Positions 44,745 to 53,991 of a DNA stretch of 64,000 nucleotides are shown piece by piece. This DNA is from Bradyrhizobium guangdongense (GTDB lineage Bacteria > Pseudomonadota > Alphaproteobacteria > Rhizobiales > Xanthobacteraceae). The position numbers were made by a program, and so were the translations under genes. The stretch spans positions 2,170,001 through 2,234,000 of the forward strand of contig NZ_CP030051.1 in the NCBI RefSeq assembly GCF_004114975.1, read 5' to 3'. Below the pieces are notes generated by a model. The model worked only from the letters and a program-made list of their open reading frames with translations. It was not told where the DNA came from and searched no databases. Numbering within the stretch: position 1 is the first letter of the stretch; every line of letters starts with the position of its first letter.

Positions 44745-44776
44745 TCGCGCAACCTTTGGGAAGCCGAGCGCCTGCC

Positions 44777-44842
44777 ATGCGTAACATTATTACCAAACTC
44801 CTTATCGCCGTCGTACCCAGGCACACCGCCGGGGGTGGCTAG
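44777..44842 (+). CDS. ilvL: ilv operon leader peptide
   Basis: A 21-codon frame, too short for normal ORF calls, between a good promoter and a terminator hairpin ahead of ilvB. Its product carries the run IITKLLIAVV: three Ile, two Leu and two Val codons in ten. This is the classic design for ribosome-mediated attenuation: when charged branched-chain tRNAs are scarce, the ribosome stalls on these codons and the terminator does not form. Confidence 0.88.
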   Translation: MRNIITKLLIAVVPRHTAGGG

Positions 44843-44894
44843 CTGCCATCCACATGACAGGCGGTGTGCAGGGTCCCTCTTCGGGGCCTTTTTT
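44821..44894 (+). terminator. transcription attenuator of ilvB/I
   Basis: GCACACCGCC (44821-44830), at the end of the leader frame, pairs perfectly with GGCGGTGTGC (44860-44869). Just after is the terminator: AGGGTCCC (44870-44877) pairing with GGGGCCT (44882-44888), then seven T-rich bases. The element sits after the leader peptide stop region as attenuation requires. An exact antiterminator cannot be settled by eye. Confidence 0.8.
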
Positions 44895-44951
44895 ATTTCC
44901 CGAAACCGACACGAACGAAGCCGCTGACGTCAGCGCATCCGGAGCAAGCCA

Positions 44952-46727
44952 ATGACCGACAAGAGCCACGATCCGAACCAGATGACCGGCGCCGCAATGA
45001 TCGTCCGCGCGCTCATCGATCATGGCGTGACCGACATTTTCGGCTATCCCGGCGGCGCGGTGCTTCCCATCTATGACGAGATCTTCCAGCAGAGCGAAGT
45101 CCAGCACATCCTGGTCCGCCACGAGCAGGGCGCCGGTCACGCCGCCGAAGGCTATGCCCGCTCGACCGGCAAGCCCGGCGTCGCGCTGGTGACCTCAGGT
45201 CCGGGGGCGACCAACATGGTGACGCCGCTGACCGATGCGCTGATGGACTCGATCCCGCTGGTTTGCATCTCCGGCCAGGTGCCGACGCATCTGATCGGCA
45301 ACGATGCATTCCAGGAATGCGACACCGTCGGCATCACGCGTCCCTGCACCAAGCACAACTGGCTGGTGCGCGACGTCAATGATCTCGCAAAGGTCCTGCA
45401 CGAAGCCTTCTACGTCGCGACCACGGGCCGTCCGGGCCCGGTGCTGGTCGACGTTCCCAAGGACGTGCAGTTTGCGATCGGCACCTATCATCCGCCGCGC
45501 AAATCCGACGTTCATCGCTCCTACGCGCCGCGCGTCAAGGGCGATGCGACGCAGATCCGCAAGGCCGTCTCGCTGCTCGCCAGTGCCAAGCGTCCCGTGA
45601 TCTACAGCGGCGGAGGCGTGATCAATTCCGGCCCCGAGGCCACCAGGCTGCTGCGTGAACTGGTCGAAATCACCGGATTCCCGATCACCTCCACGCTGAT
45701 GGGCCTCGGTGCATATCCGGCGTCGGGCAAGAACTGGCTCGGCATGCTCGGCATGCACGGCACCTACGAGGCCAACATGACCATGCATGATTGCGACGTC
45801 ATGTTGTGCGTCGGCGCACGCTTCGACGATCGCATCACCGGCCGTGTCGATGCGTTCTCGCCGGGCTCCAAGAAGATCCACATCGACATCGACCCGTCCT
45901 CGATCAACAAGAACATCCGCGTCGACGTGCCGATCATCGGCGATTGCGGCAACATCCTCGGCGACATCCTCCAGGTGTTCAAGGCGGAGGCGAAGAAGCC
46001 CGACATCAAGGCGTGGTGGCAGCAGATCGCGCAGTGGCGCGCCCGCAACTCGCTCTATTACAAGAAGAGCAACGACATCATCCTGCCGCAGCACGCGATC
46101 CAGAGCCTGTTCGAGGCGACGCGCGGCAAGGACACCTACATCACGACCGAGGTCGGTCAGCATCAGATGTGGGCGGCGCAGTTCTATGGCTTCGAGGAGC
46201 CGCATCGCTGGATGACGTCGGGCGGTCTCGGCACGATGGGCTACGGCCTGCCGGCCGCGGTCGGCGTGCAGGTGGCGCACCCCGACAGCCTCGTCATCGA
46301 CATCGCGGGCGACGCCTCGGTGCAGATGACGATCCAGGAGATGTCGACGGCGGTCCAGTATGAGCTGCCGATCAAGATCTTCATCCTGAACAACCAGTAC
46401 ATGGGCATGGTGCGGCAGTGGCAGCAGCTGCTCCATGGCAACCGCCTGTCGCATTCCTACTCCGAGGCGCTGCCGGATTTCGTCAAGCTCGCGGAAGCCT
46501 ATGGCGCAGTCGGTCTTCAGGTCACCAAGCCTGCCGATCTCGATGGTGCCATCAAGGAGATGATCGCGGTCAAGCGGCCGGTGCTGTTCGATTGCCGTGT
46601 CGCGGCGCTGGAGAATTGTTTCCCGATGATTCCCTCCGGCAAGGCCCATAACGAGATGTTGCTGCCGGAGCAGGCCAACGATGAGGCCACGGCCAAGGCC
46701 TTCGCGGGCGGCAAGGCTCTGGTGTGA
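44952..46727 (+). CDS. ilvB: acetolactate synthase large subunit
   Basis: A 591-residue ThDP/FAD enzyme, the first common step of valine, leucine and isoleucine synthesis (pyruvate to acetolactate, or with ketobutyrate). The active-site Glu lies in LVRHEQGAGHAAEGYARSTGKPGV, the FAD site spans GVINSGPEATRLL to ARFDDRITGRVDAF, and the ThDP/Mg site is GDASVQMTIQEM to ILNNQYMGMV. It is expressed through the attenuator upstream. ilvH follows 25 bases after its stop. It could equally be called ilvI. Confidence 0.96.
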   Translation: MTDKSHDPNQMTGAAMIVRALIDHGVTDIFGYPGGAVLPIYDEIFQQSEVQHILVRHEQGAGHAAEGYARSTGKPGVALVTSGPGATNMVTPLTDALMDSIPLVCISGQVPTHLIGNDAFQECDTVGITRPCTKHNWLVRDVNDLAKVLHEAFYVATTGRPGPVLVDVPKDVQFAIGTYHPPRKSDVHRSYAPRVKGDATQIRKAVSLLASAKRPVIYSGGGVINSGPEATRLLRELVEITGFPITSTLMGLGAYPASGKNWLGMLGMHGTYEANMTMHDCDVMLCVGARFDDRITGRVDAFSPGSKKIHIDIDPSSINKNIRVDVPIIGDCGNILGDILQVFKAEAKKPDIKAWWQQIAQWRARNSLYYKKSNDIILPQHAIQSLFEATRGKDTYITTEVGQHQMWAAQFYGFEEPHRWMTSGGLGTMGYGLPAAVGVQVAHPDSLVIDIAGDASVQMTIQEMSTAVQYELPIKIFILNNQYMGMVRQWQQLLHGNRLSHSYSEALPDFVKLAEAYGAVGLQVTKPADLDGAIKEMIAVKRPVLFDCRVAALENCFPMIPSGKAHNEMLLPEQANDEATAKAFAGGKALV

Positions 46728-46752
46728 GCACGATAGATTTGAGGGGATGACA

Positions 46753-47295
46753 ATGAACCAGCCCGCATCCGCGTACTTCATCGAAGAACGCCACGATCCG
46801 AACGAGACACACACGTTGGCCGTGCTGGTGCAGAACGAGCCGGGCGTGCTCGCGCGCGTCATCGGCCTGTTCTCCGGCCGCGGCTACAACATCGAGAGCC
46901 TCACGGTCTCGGAGACCGAAGCGCAGAAGCATCTGTCGCGCATCACCATCGTCACCACGGGGACGCCGATGGTGATCGCGCAGATCAAGCATCAGCTCGA
47001 CCGCATGGTTCCGGTTTACCAGGTCGTCGACATGACGCAGACCCGCCGATCGATCGAGCGCGAGCTGGCGATGGTGAAGGTGCGCGGGCAGGGCGAACAC
47101 CGCGTCGAGTCTCTGCGTCTGGCGGATGCCTTCCGCGCCCGCGTGATTGATGCCACCACCGAGAGCTTCGTGTTCGAGATCACAGGCAATACGGACAAGA
47201 TCAACCAGTTTATCGACCTGATGCGCCCGCTCGGCCTTGTCGAGGTGTCGCGCACCGGCGTTGCCGCGATCGGTCGCGGGCCTGAAGGGATGTGA
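46753..47295 (+). CDS. ilvH: acetolactate synthase small (regulatory) subunit
   Basis: A 180-residue subunit giving valine feedback control. The ACT domain covers about residues 14-90 (THTLAVLVQNEPGVLARVIGLFSGRGYNIESL), followed by the ALS C-terminal domain. Of two close ATGs, 46753 has GAGGGG at the correct spacing, so it is chosen over 46747. Confidence 0.95.
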   Translation: MNQPASAYFIEERHDPNETHTLAVLVQNEPGVLARVIGLFSGRGYNIESLTVSETEAQKHLSRITIVTTGTPMVIAQIKHQLDRMVPVYQVVDMTQTRRSIERELAMVKVRGQGEHRVESLRLADAFRARVIDATTESFVFEITGNTDKINQFIDLMRPLGLVEVSRTGVAAIGRGPEGM

Positions 47296-47298
47296 GCC

Positions 47299-47994
47299 AT
47301 GCTGGCGCGCGACTGGTACTACAACGAGCGGAACCGGATGGGCATCGAGCCCGCGGTGGCGTCGATCTACGATGCCCACGACGATGCCGATCTGCGGGCG
47401 CGCGCCGCACTGAAGGTGCTTGGAGTGCAGCGCGGCTGGCGCATCGCCGACATCGGCTGCGGCAACGGCGTGCTCGCCACCGAGGCCGCGCTGATGGGCG
47501 CCGAGGTGGACGCCATCGACATCTCGCCGGCGATGCTGGCGCTCGCCGAGATCTATGCGCGTGACCGCAAGGCGCCCGTGCGCACCCAGTCCGCCGGCCT
47601 GCTCAGCTTCGCCTACCGGCCGGAATCGTACGATTTGATCGTCAGCGAGTTCACGCTGCATCATCTGCCGGACTTCTGGAAAGTAGTGGCTATGTCGCGG
47701 ATATTTCGTGCGTTGAAGCCCGGTGCGAGCTTCTACTTGCGCGACATCGTCTATGCGTCGATGCCCGATGCGATCGAGCGCGACGTCGAGCAATGGGCCG
47801 ACTACCAGATCAAGAACCACGATTTCTCGCGCGAGAGCGTGGTGACGCATATGCGCGACGAATATTCCACCTTCGGCTGGGTGATGGAGCGGATGCTGAC
47901 CGATGTCGGCTTCACGCTGGTCTCGACCGATTATCACGCCCCGATGCACGGCACTTATCTCCTCCGCAAACCGAAAGCCGGCGAGCAAGGCTAG
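47299..47994 (+). CDS. class I SAM-dependent methyltransferase
   Basis: A 231-residue protein starting 3 bases after ilvH, so part of the same transcript. The SAM site is ADIGCGNGVLATEAALMGA with motif II VDAIDIS; a late HHLPDFWK motif precedes the usual RALKPGA. It is unlike RNA methyltransferases in layout; a small-molecule target is likely. Its role in branched-chain amino acid synthesis is unknown and it may just share the promoter. Confidence 0.82.
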   Translation: MLARDWYYNERNRMGIEPAVASIYDAHDDADLRARAALKVLGVQRGWRIADIGCGNGVLATEAALMGAEVDAIDISPAMLALAEIYARDRKAPVRTQSAGLLSFAYRPESYDLIVSEFTLHHLPDFWKVVAMSRIFRALKPGASFYLRDIVYASMPDAIERDVEQWADYQIKNHDFSRESVVTHMRDEYSTFGWVMERMLTDVGFTLVSTDYHAPMHGTYLLRKPKAGEQG

Positions 47995-48039
47995 ACGAAG
48001 AACAACAGGGCTGCACGACAAGCAGGACCGATAACAACA

Positions 48040-48915
48040 ATGAAGCCGGCCGACATCCTCATCGCCCTCATGGTGGCGATCATCTGGGGGCTTGCCTTCG
48101 TGGCGAGCCGGATCGCGCTCGACGAGTTTTCGCCCGAGCTGATGACGGCGATGCGTTTTTCGATTGCCGCGCTGCCATGCCTGTTCATTCCCAAGCCGAA
48201 GGTCGCCTGGTCGCTCCTGATCGCGATCAGTTTCACGCTGTTTCTCGGGCAATTCCTGTCGCAGGCCTACGGCATTGCCCATGGCGTGCCGGTGGGACTG
48301 ACCTCCGTTGTGGTGCAAAGCCAGGCGCTGTTCACCATCGGTTTTGCCGCGATCGCCTTCGGCGAGCGTCCGACGCCGGCGCAGACGGTGGGCATCGTCA
48401 TCGCTGCAGTCGGGCTGCTGATGATCTGCGGCACCGTCGGCTATGATTTCAGCGTGGCTGCGTTTGCCGTGCTGATGATCTCGCCGATCAGTTTTGCCGC
48501 GGGCAATCTGCTGTTGCGCGGCGCACGCGGCGCGCCGATGTTCGATCTGTTCGCGTGGCTGTGCCTCGCCTCGGCGGTGCCGCTGTTCGTACTGGCGCTC
48601 GTCGCCAACGGGCCAATGCCGACCTTCCAGTCGTTGAGCCATATGTCCCTGACATCGGCTCTCTGCATGCTGGCGCTTGGCGGCGTCTCGACGAGTATCG
48701 CCTATTGGCTGTGGGGCCGGCTGCTGCGCGACTATCCAGCGGCCCAGGTGGTGCCGTTTGCGCTGCTGGTGCCGTTCGTCGGCTCCGCAGCCTCCAGCAT
48801 CGTATTCGGCGAGCGGTTCGGTCCGCTGCGCCTCGCCGGCATGTTGACTGTGATCGGCGGAATCGCCGTCATGGTGCTGGCCAGACGCCCGCAAACGTTG
48901 CCGAAGACTGCGTGA
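48040..48915 (+). CDS. EamA/DMT-family transporter
   Basis: A 291-residue drug/metabolite-type transporter with ten helices in two repeats. Each half shows EamA patterns (MVAIIWGLAFVASRIALDEFSPELMTAMRF; GGVSTSIAYWLWGRLLRDYPAAQVVPFALLVPFVGSAAS). Members export amino acids or metabolites. It lies between ilvH and ilvC together with a LysE-type exporter. No regulator is nearby. Confidence 0.85.
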   Translation: MKPADILIALMVAIIWGLAFVASRIALDEFSPELMTAMRFSIAALPCLFIPKPKVAWSLLIAISFTLFLGQFLSQAYGIAHGVPVGLTSVVVQSQALFTIGFAAIAFGERPTPAQTVGIVIAAVGLLMICGTVGYDFSVAAFAVLMISPISFAAGNLLLRGARGAPMFDLFAWLCLASAVPLFVLALVANGPMPTFQSLSHMSLTSALCMLALGGVSTSIAYWLWGRLLRDYPAAQVVPFALLVPFVGSAASSIVFGERFGPLRLAGMLTVIGGIAVMVLARRPQTLPKTA

Positions 48916-48922
48916 GGTAACT

Positions 48923-49525
48923 ATGGCCTATTCGCTGTTCTACGCTTTCCTCGCCTTTATGGTGGTGATGTATTTCACGCCGGGGCCGAACAACATCATG
49001 CTGTTGTCCTCCGGCCTGACCTACGGTTTCCGCCGCACCATTCCGCACATTGTCGGCATCGTCCTCGGCTTTGCGTTCATGGTCGGCACCGTCGGCCTCG
49101 GGCTCGGCACCGTCTTCCTGGCCTATCCGATCCTCCAGACCATCCTGAAATATGCCGGCGCCGCCTACCTGATCTATCTTGCTGCCGTGATCGCCATGTC
49201 CGGCCCGGCCAAGCCGGGCGAAGCGGACGGCCGCGGCCCGATGACCTTCTGGGGCGCTGCCATGTTCCAGTGGATCAATGCCAAGGGCTGGGTGATCGTG
49301 ATCGGCACCATCACGGCCTATGCGGCCATTGCCCAGTTCCCGATCAACATCGCGATCCAGACCCTGATCAGTCTGCTGGTCGGCACGGTCTCGACCGTGG
49401 TCTGGGCTTTCTTCGGCACTGCACTACGGCCGGTGCTGACCTCGGAGCGGCTGGTCCGCGCCTTCAATATCCTGATGGCGCTCCTGCTGCTCGCCTCCCT
49501 TTACCCCGTTTTCATGGATGCATGA
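48923..49525 (+). CDS. LysE/RhtB-family exporter
   Basis: A 200-residue exporter with six helices, 7 bases after the EamA gene. The LysE motif is MYFTPGPNNIMLLSSGLTYGFRRTIPHIVGI, followed by QWINAKGWVIVIGTITAYA. Members expel amino acids such as lysine, homoserine or threonine. Its position among ilv genes suggests branched-chain or precursor export, but no sequence feature proves this. Confidence 0.86.
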   Translation: MAYSLFYAFLAFMVVMYFTPGPNNIMLLSSGLTYGFRRTIPHIVGIVLGFAFMVGTVGLGLGTVFLAYPILQTILKYAGAAYLIYLAAVIAMSGPAKPGEADGRGPMTFWGAAMFQWINAKGWVIVIGTITAYAAIAQFPINIAIQTLISLLVGTVSTVVWAFFGTALRPVLTSERLVRAFNILMALLLLASLYPVFMDA

Positions 49526-49579
49526 TGCCGCGGATTTCCATGCAGAAACGGGTTTCCCTCAGGGCTGAAAATGCTCTAG

Positions 49580-50677
<1,098 letters not shown>

Positions 50678-50686
50678 CGGCATCGC

Positions 50687-50725
50687 CGTCATTCCCGGGG
50701 CGGGCCATGCGCGCCCCGGATGACG
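50687..50725. repeat. small palindromic intergenic element after ilvC
   Basis: CGTCATTCCCGGGGCG (50687-50702) and CGCCCCGGATGACG (50712-50725) pair with a two-base bulge. It recalls the CGTCATTCC-type palindromes of rhizobia. Confidence 0.55.
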
Positions 50726-50760
50726 AGCCAACCAAATCTTAAATCTTCGCGGATATATTG

Positions 50761-50794
50761 GAGCGAGATCGCCAGACAGCGGTCTCGCTCTTTT
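50761..50794 (+). terminator. rho-independent terminator of ilvC
   Basis: Arms GAGCGAGATCGC (50761-50772) and GCGGTCTCGCTC (50779-50790) pair over 12 bases with one G-U, loop of 6, then TTTT. Confidence 0.85.
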
Positions 50795-51172
50795 CATCTC
50801 CCGCGAAGCATTGCGGCTTCATTCAAATTCTTCGCGAGTTGAAGTACTCCCAGAGAGCCAAGGACTGACGCTTAAACCACATTCTTGGGCCCGCGTCGTT
50901 CTTCAGAGTCTTTTCGGGGCTTCTCGATCGCCAAAAGCGCTGGGTCTTCAGAGTCTAGGGTTCGGCTCTTCATCCGCGCTTTCAAGGCACAATCAATCGC
51001 TCTTCGCGACGTTCGCGCGCCACTTCAGCTTAAGAGGCGGCATTGACATGCCTGCTTGCACGGCATCGCGGTTGCGAAAAGCTCGTCCGTGCGCGGCTTG
51101 AGAAGCTGGTAGCATTGCGTTGTCGCGGCGTCCTCCTACATGATCGCCGGGGCACTGGAAGGGGGGAGGACT
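50795..51172. other. intergenic region with no gene seen
   Basis: Lower GC than its surroundings. The repeated TCTTCAGAGTCT (TTCTTCAGAGTCTTTTC near 50908, GGTCTTCAGAGTCTAGG near 50944) is notable. A 96-codon ORF at 50811-51101 has no recognisable product. A GGGGGGAGGA ribosome site at its end belongs to the following gene. Confidence 0.5.
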
Positions 51173-52024
51173 ATGCGATCTGTCGTCGTCACCGGCGCGT
51201 CTACCGGCATTGGCTGGGCCATTGCCAAATTTCTGGTCGGGCGCGGCTATCGTGTCTTTGGCAGCGTTCGCAAGCAGGCCGATGCCGACCGGCTGCAGGG
51301 TGACTTCGGCGCGAACTTCACGCCGCTGCTATTCGACGTCACCGACGAGCCTGCGGTGCTGGCCGCTGCGCGCCAGGTGCGCGAGGCGTTAGCGGGCGAG
51401 ACGCTGGCGGGCCTTGTCAACAACGCCGGCGTTGCCGTCGCCGGCCCCGTGCTCGAATTGCCGGCCGATGATTTCCGGCGCCAGATGGACATCAACGTTA
51501 TCGGCCCTGTCATCGCGACGCAGGCCTTCGGGCCGCTGCTTGGCGCCGACCCGTCGCTGAAGGGCCCAAAGGGCCGGATCGTGATGATCAGCTCGGTCGC
51601 TGGCAAGAACGGCAATCCGCTGTCGGCGCCGTATTGCACCTCCAAACACGCAATCGAGGGCCTTTCGGAGAGCCTCCGCCGCGAGCTGATGCTGTTCGGC
51701 ATTGACGTCATCATCGTCGCTCCCGGTGCGGTAAAGACGCCGATCTGGAGCAAGGCCGAGGAGATTGATCTCTCCGTCTACAAGAACTCGCCCTATCTGC
51801 CGGCGCTCACCAAGGTGATGGCTTTCATGATGGAGCTCGGCGCCAATGGGCTGCCCGCCGAGCGGATTGCCGAGATCGTGTTCGAGGCATTGACCGCGGT
51901 AAACCCCAAGGTGCGCTACCAGATCACGCCGGACCGGCTGCGCCATCTGATCGCCGCCGTGCTGCCGAAGCGGACATTCGATCGCATCATCGCCAAGCGG
52001 CTTGGGCTGCTGCCGCAGGGTTGA
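51173..52024 (+). CDS. short-chain dehydrogenase/reductase
   Basis: A 283-residue classical SDR oxidoreductase. The NAD(P)-binding motif TGASTGIG is at 7-14, NNAG is in LAGLVNNAGVAV, and the catalytic Ser and Tyr-x-x-x-Lys are in VMISSVAGKNGNPLSAPYCTSKHA. The long C-terminal tail (PDRLRHLIAAVLPKRTFDRIIAKRLGLL) is amphipathic and may associate with the membrane, as in retinol-type SDRs. A very strong Shine-Dalgarno (GGGGGGAGGA) sits 2 bases before ATG 51173. Substrate unknown. Confidence 0.9.
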   Translation: MRSVVVTGASTGIGWAIAKFLVGRGYRVFGSVRKQADADRLQGDFGANFTPLLFDVTDEPAVLAAARQVREALAGETLAGLVNNAGVAVAGPVLELPADDFRRQMDINVIGPVIATQAFGPLLGADPSLKGPKGRIVMISSVAGKNGNPLSAPYCTSKHAIEGLSESLRRELMLFGIDVIIVAPGAVKTPIWSKAEEIDLSVYKNSPYLPALTKVMAFMMELGANGLPAERIAEIVFEALTAVNPKVRYQITPDRLRHLIAAVLPKRTFDRIIAKRLGLLPQG

Positions 52025-52027
52025 AGG

Positions 52028-52384
52028 ATGCGAAGCCTTCTCATCGCCGCCCTTTGCGCCGTCGCCACAGCTGCGAAAGCCGGCGATCAGGGTGATCAGC
52101 AATCCTGCGGCGGTTCGACCGCCGATATGGTCGAGTGCCTGAAAGTGCAGACCGCGCAATGGGACAAGCGCATGACCATCGCCTATCAGCAGGCGATGAA
52201 GAATGCCGGCGAAGCGCAGCACGATCAGCTTCGCGCCGCGCAGCGGCTCTGGATCCAGTACCGCGACGCCAATTGCCTGTATTACGGCCTGGGCGAGGGC
52301 ATCATTGCCCGTATCGATGCCGGGGAGTGTCTGCGCCGGATGACCGAGGCCCGCGCCCGCGAGCTCGAGAGCCTCGGTCGCTAA
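52028..52384 (+). CDS. small secreted DUF1311/LprI-like protein
   Basis: A 118-residue exported protein starting 3 bases after the SDR stop, so co-transcribed. The signal peptide is MRSLLIAALCAVATAAKA. The mature part resembles the LprI/DUF1311 domain: repeated Cys (SCGG, VECL, NCLYYG, ECLRRM), and QLRAAQRLWIQYRDANC is the family core motif. LprI members inhibit lysozyme; this is only a family hint. Confidence 0.8.
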   Translation: MRSLLIAALCAVATAAKAGDQGDQQSCGGSTADMVECLKVQTAQWDKRMTIAYQQAMKNAGEAQHDQLRAAQRLWIQYRDANCLYYGLGEGIIARIDAGECLRRMTEARARELESLGR

Positions 52385-52394
52385 TTTAGCACGA

Positions 52395-53012
52395 CTATGC
52401 CTCGGCAATCCGCTGTCTCGGACGCGCGGCCATCGCGATCAGCCTCAGCGTCATCACAGCGAGCAGCGGAAGGAGGAAGGCGGCATAGAGCGGCATGGCC
52501 GGTACGCGCTTGCCGAACGACACCATGAACTGGAACCAGAGGTAATAACCACCCGCGAGGTGCAGCGCGCGCCAGGCGCGCGGACCGATCAATGCGGCCG
52601 TGCGGTCGAGCGAGGTCGCGCTCATGGCGATGATGAGGGCATACCCGATGCCGCCGAAGATGTAGGAGGCCCGAGAGGTCGCCTGCGCAAAAGCCGCCGG
52701 ATCCATCTTCGCGAAGGCGACGATCGCCATCGCATGGATGGCGTGGGACGCCGCAAAGCTCAGGCCCAGATAGCGTCGGTTGCGGCGCTGCCAGCGCGTC
52801 CAGGCGTTGGGGCGGAGCCCCGCCAGCGCCGCGGCGCTGAACGCCAGGCAAAACAGCAGCAACGAGCTGCGCGCCGTGAAGCGGATCACCATGCGGATGC
52901 CGTCGACCTCGAACTGCCGCATCGATGCGATCCAGAGGCTTAAGGCGATCAGACTCAGCGTGAGGACGGCGAGCAGCCGCCACCCTTCGAGCCAGCTCCG
53001 ACGTTGCGGCAT
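52395..53012 (-). CDS. ferric-reductase-like heme membrane protein
   Basis: A 205-residue protein with six hydrophobic segments. Histidines in SFAASHAIHAMA and in ALHLAGGYYLW sit inside helices, where a b-type heme could be bound, as in YedZ/MsrQ and ferric reductase membrane domains. No flavin or NADPH domain is fused. ATG 53012 is used; the open frame extends upstream to 53069 but crosses the divergent operator. It is divergent from a TetR gene and likely controlled by it. Confidence 0.7.
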   Translation of the reverse strand: MPQRRSWLEGWRLLAVLTLSLIALSLWIASMRQFEVDGIRMVIRFTARSSLLLFCLAFSAAALAGLRPNAWTRWQRRNRRYLGLSFAASHAIHAMAIVAFAKMDPAAFAQATSRASYIFGGIGYALIIAMSATSLDRTAALIGPRAWRALHLAGGYYLWFQFMVSFGKRVPAMPLYAAFLLPLLAVMTLRLIAMAARPRQRIAEA

Positions 53013-53029
53013 GGTGGTCTCCTTTATTA

Positions 53030-53046
53030 TGTAATCAATGATTACA
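53030..53046. promoter_or_regulatory. TetR-type operator 1
   Basis: Perfect palindrome TGTAATCAATGATTACA, 17 bases upstream of the membrane protein start. Confidence 0.7.
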
Positions 53047-53072
53047 TTGCGAGGAGATGCGATCGTCAATGG

Positions 53073-53089
53073 TGTAATCGCTGCTTACA
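53073..53089. promoter_or_regulatory. TetR-type operator 2
   Basis: TGTAATCGCTGCTTACA, the same length and layout as operator 1, with centres 43 bases apart. It lies 29 bases before the TetR start codon. Confidence 0.65.
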
Positions 53090-53118
53090 TTCACGTTGAG
53101 GTGATGCTAAGAGGCGCC

Positions 53119-53769
53119 ATGTCTCCCCGCCAGACACCCAAGCCTCGCGCTCGCCAGACGTCCGAAGCCCGGCCGTATCACCACGGCGACCTTCGCCGAG
53201 TGCTGATCGATGCTGCGTTGCAGCTGGCAGCCGAAGGCGCCGAGGTCTCGGTGCGGGAAGCCGCGCGCCGGGCTGCGGTCTCGCCGGGAGCGCCATTCCG
53301 GCATTTTCCCAACCGCGACGCCTTGATGGCTGCCGTGGCCGAGGAGGCGCAACGGCGCTTTCGCGTCGAGATCGAAGCCGCGCTGGCAGACGCTCCGGCC
53401 GCCGATGCCCTGGCCCGCTTCCGCGCCTTCGGGCTGGCCTATGTGCGATGGGCCATGCGCAACCCCGCGCATTTCGAGATCGTCTCCACGGGGCGCTATT
53501 TCGTCCATGGGAGCTCTGCCGAGCTGACGCGCGACAATGCCGAGCTGATCGCGCTGACCGAACGGATGCTGGCTGAGGCGGCCGCGCAGGGCCTGCTGCG
53601 CCCAGCCGATCTGAAGCGCATCCTGATCGCCGGCCGCGCCCTGATCTACGGTTTCGCCCGGATGAACCTCGATGGCCATTTCCCGCGCTGGGATGTGGAG
53701 GAGGACGAGATCGAGCAGATGGCAGAGGAGGTGATCGACCTGTTCATCGCGGGGATCACCAAGTCCTGA
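53119..53769 (+). CDS. TetR-family transcriptional regulator
   Basis: A 216-residue TetR regulator with HHGDLRRVLIDAALQLAAEGAEVSVREAARRAAVSPGAPFRHFPNRDALMAAVAEEA as its DNA-binding domain. The C-terminal domain is of the WHG/TetR_C type. ATG 53119 with AGAGG upstream is preferred; starting at 53038 would place operator 2 inside the gene. It probably represses itself and the divergent heme membrane protein through operators 1 and 2. Confidence 0.9.
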   Translation: MSPRQTPKPRARQTSEARPYHHGDLRRVLIDAALQLAAEGAEVSVREAARRAAVSPGAPFRHFPNRDALMAAVAEEAQRRFRVEIEAALADAPAADALARFRAFGLAYVRWAMRNPAHFEIVSTGRYFVHGSSAELTRDNAELIALTERMLAEAAAQGLLRPADLKRILIAGRALIYGFARMNLDGHFPRWDVEEDEIEQMAEEVIDLFIAGITKS

Positions 53770-53991
53770 CACGTCGTGACCCCTGGCACGTCCAGACCTG
53801 GCGCGGCTGCGGCCCTTCGCCGCCCGCTAACATTAAGCGAAGGTCGGACGCCGGATCGCGTTGCCTGCCCGTGACCGTTACATTACAGTTTTGTGACACG
53901 GTGCAGCCGGCTGCGCCGGACGCTCTGGCCGTCTTGAGGTCGGCCAGAGAGCTTGGCATCACCGCGCCGGAACGTGTTCAGCGTGTCCTCG

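Noticed and set aside
46570..48894. 774-codon reverse-strand ORF opposite ilvH to EamA
   Set aside because: It covers the antisense of three well-supported genes and its product is His/Arg/Gln-rich without motifs.
50811..51101. 96-codon forward ORF after the ilvC terminator
   Set aside because: No ribosome site, no family pattern, and composition unlike the neighbouring genes.
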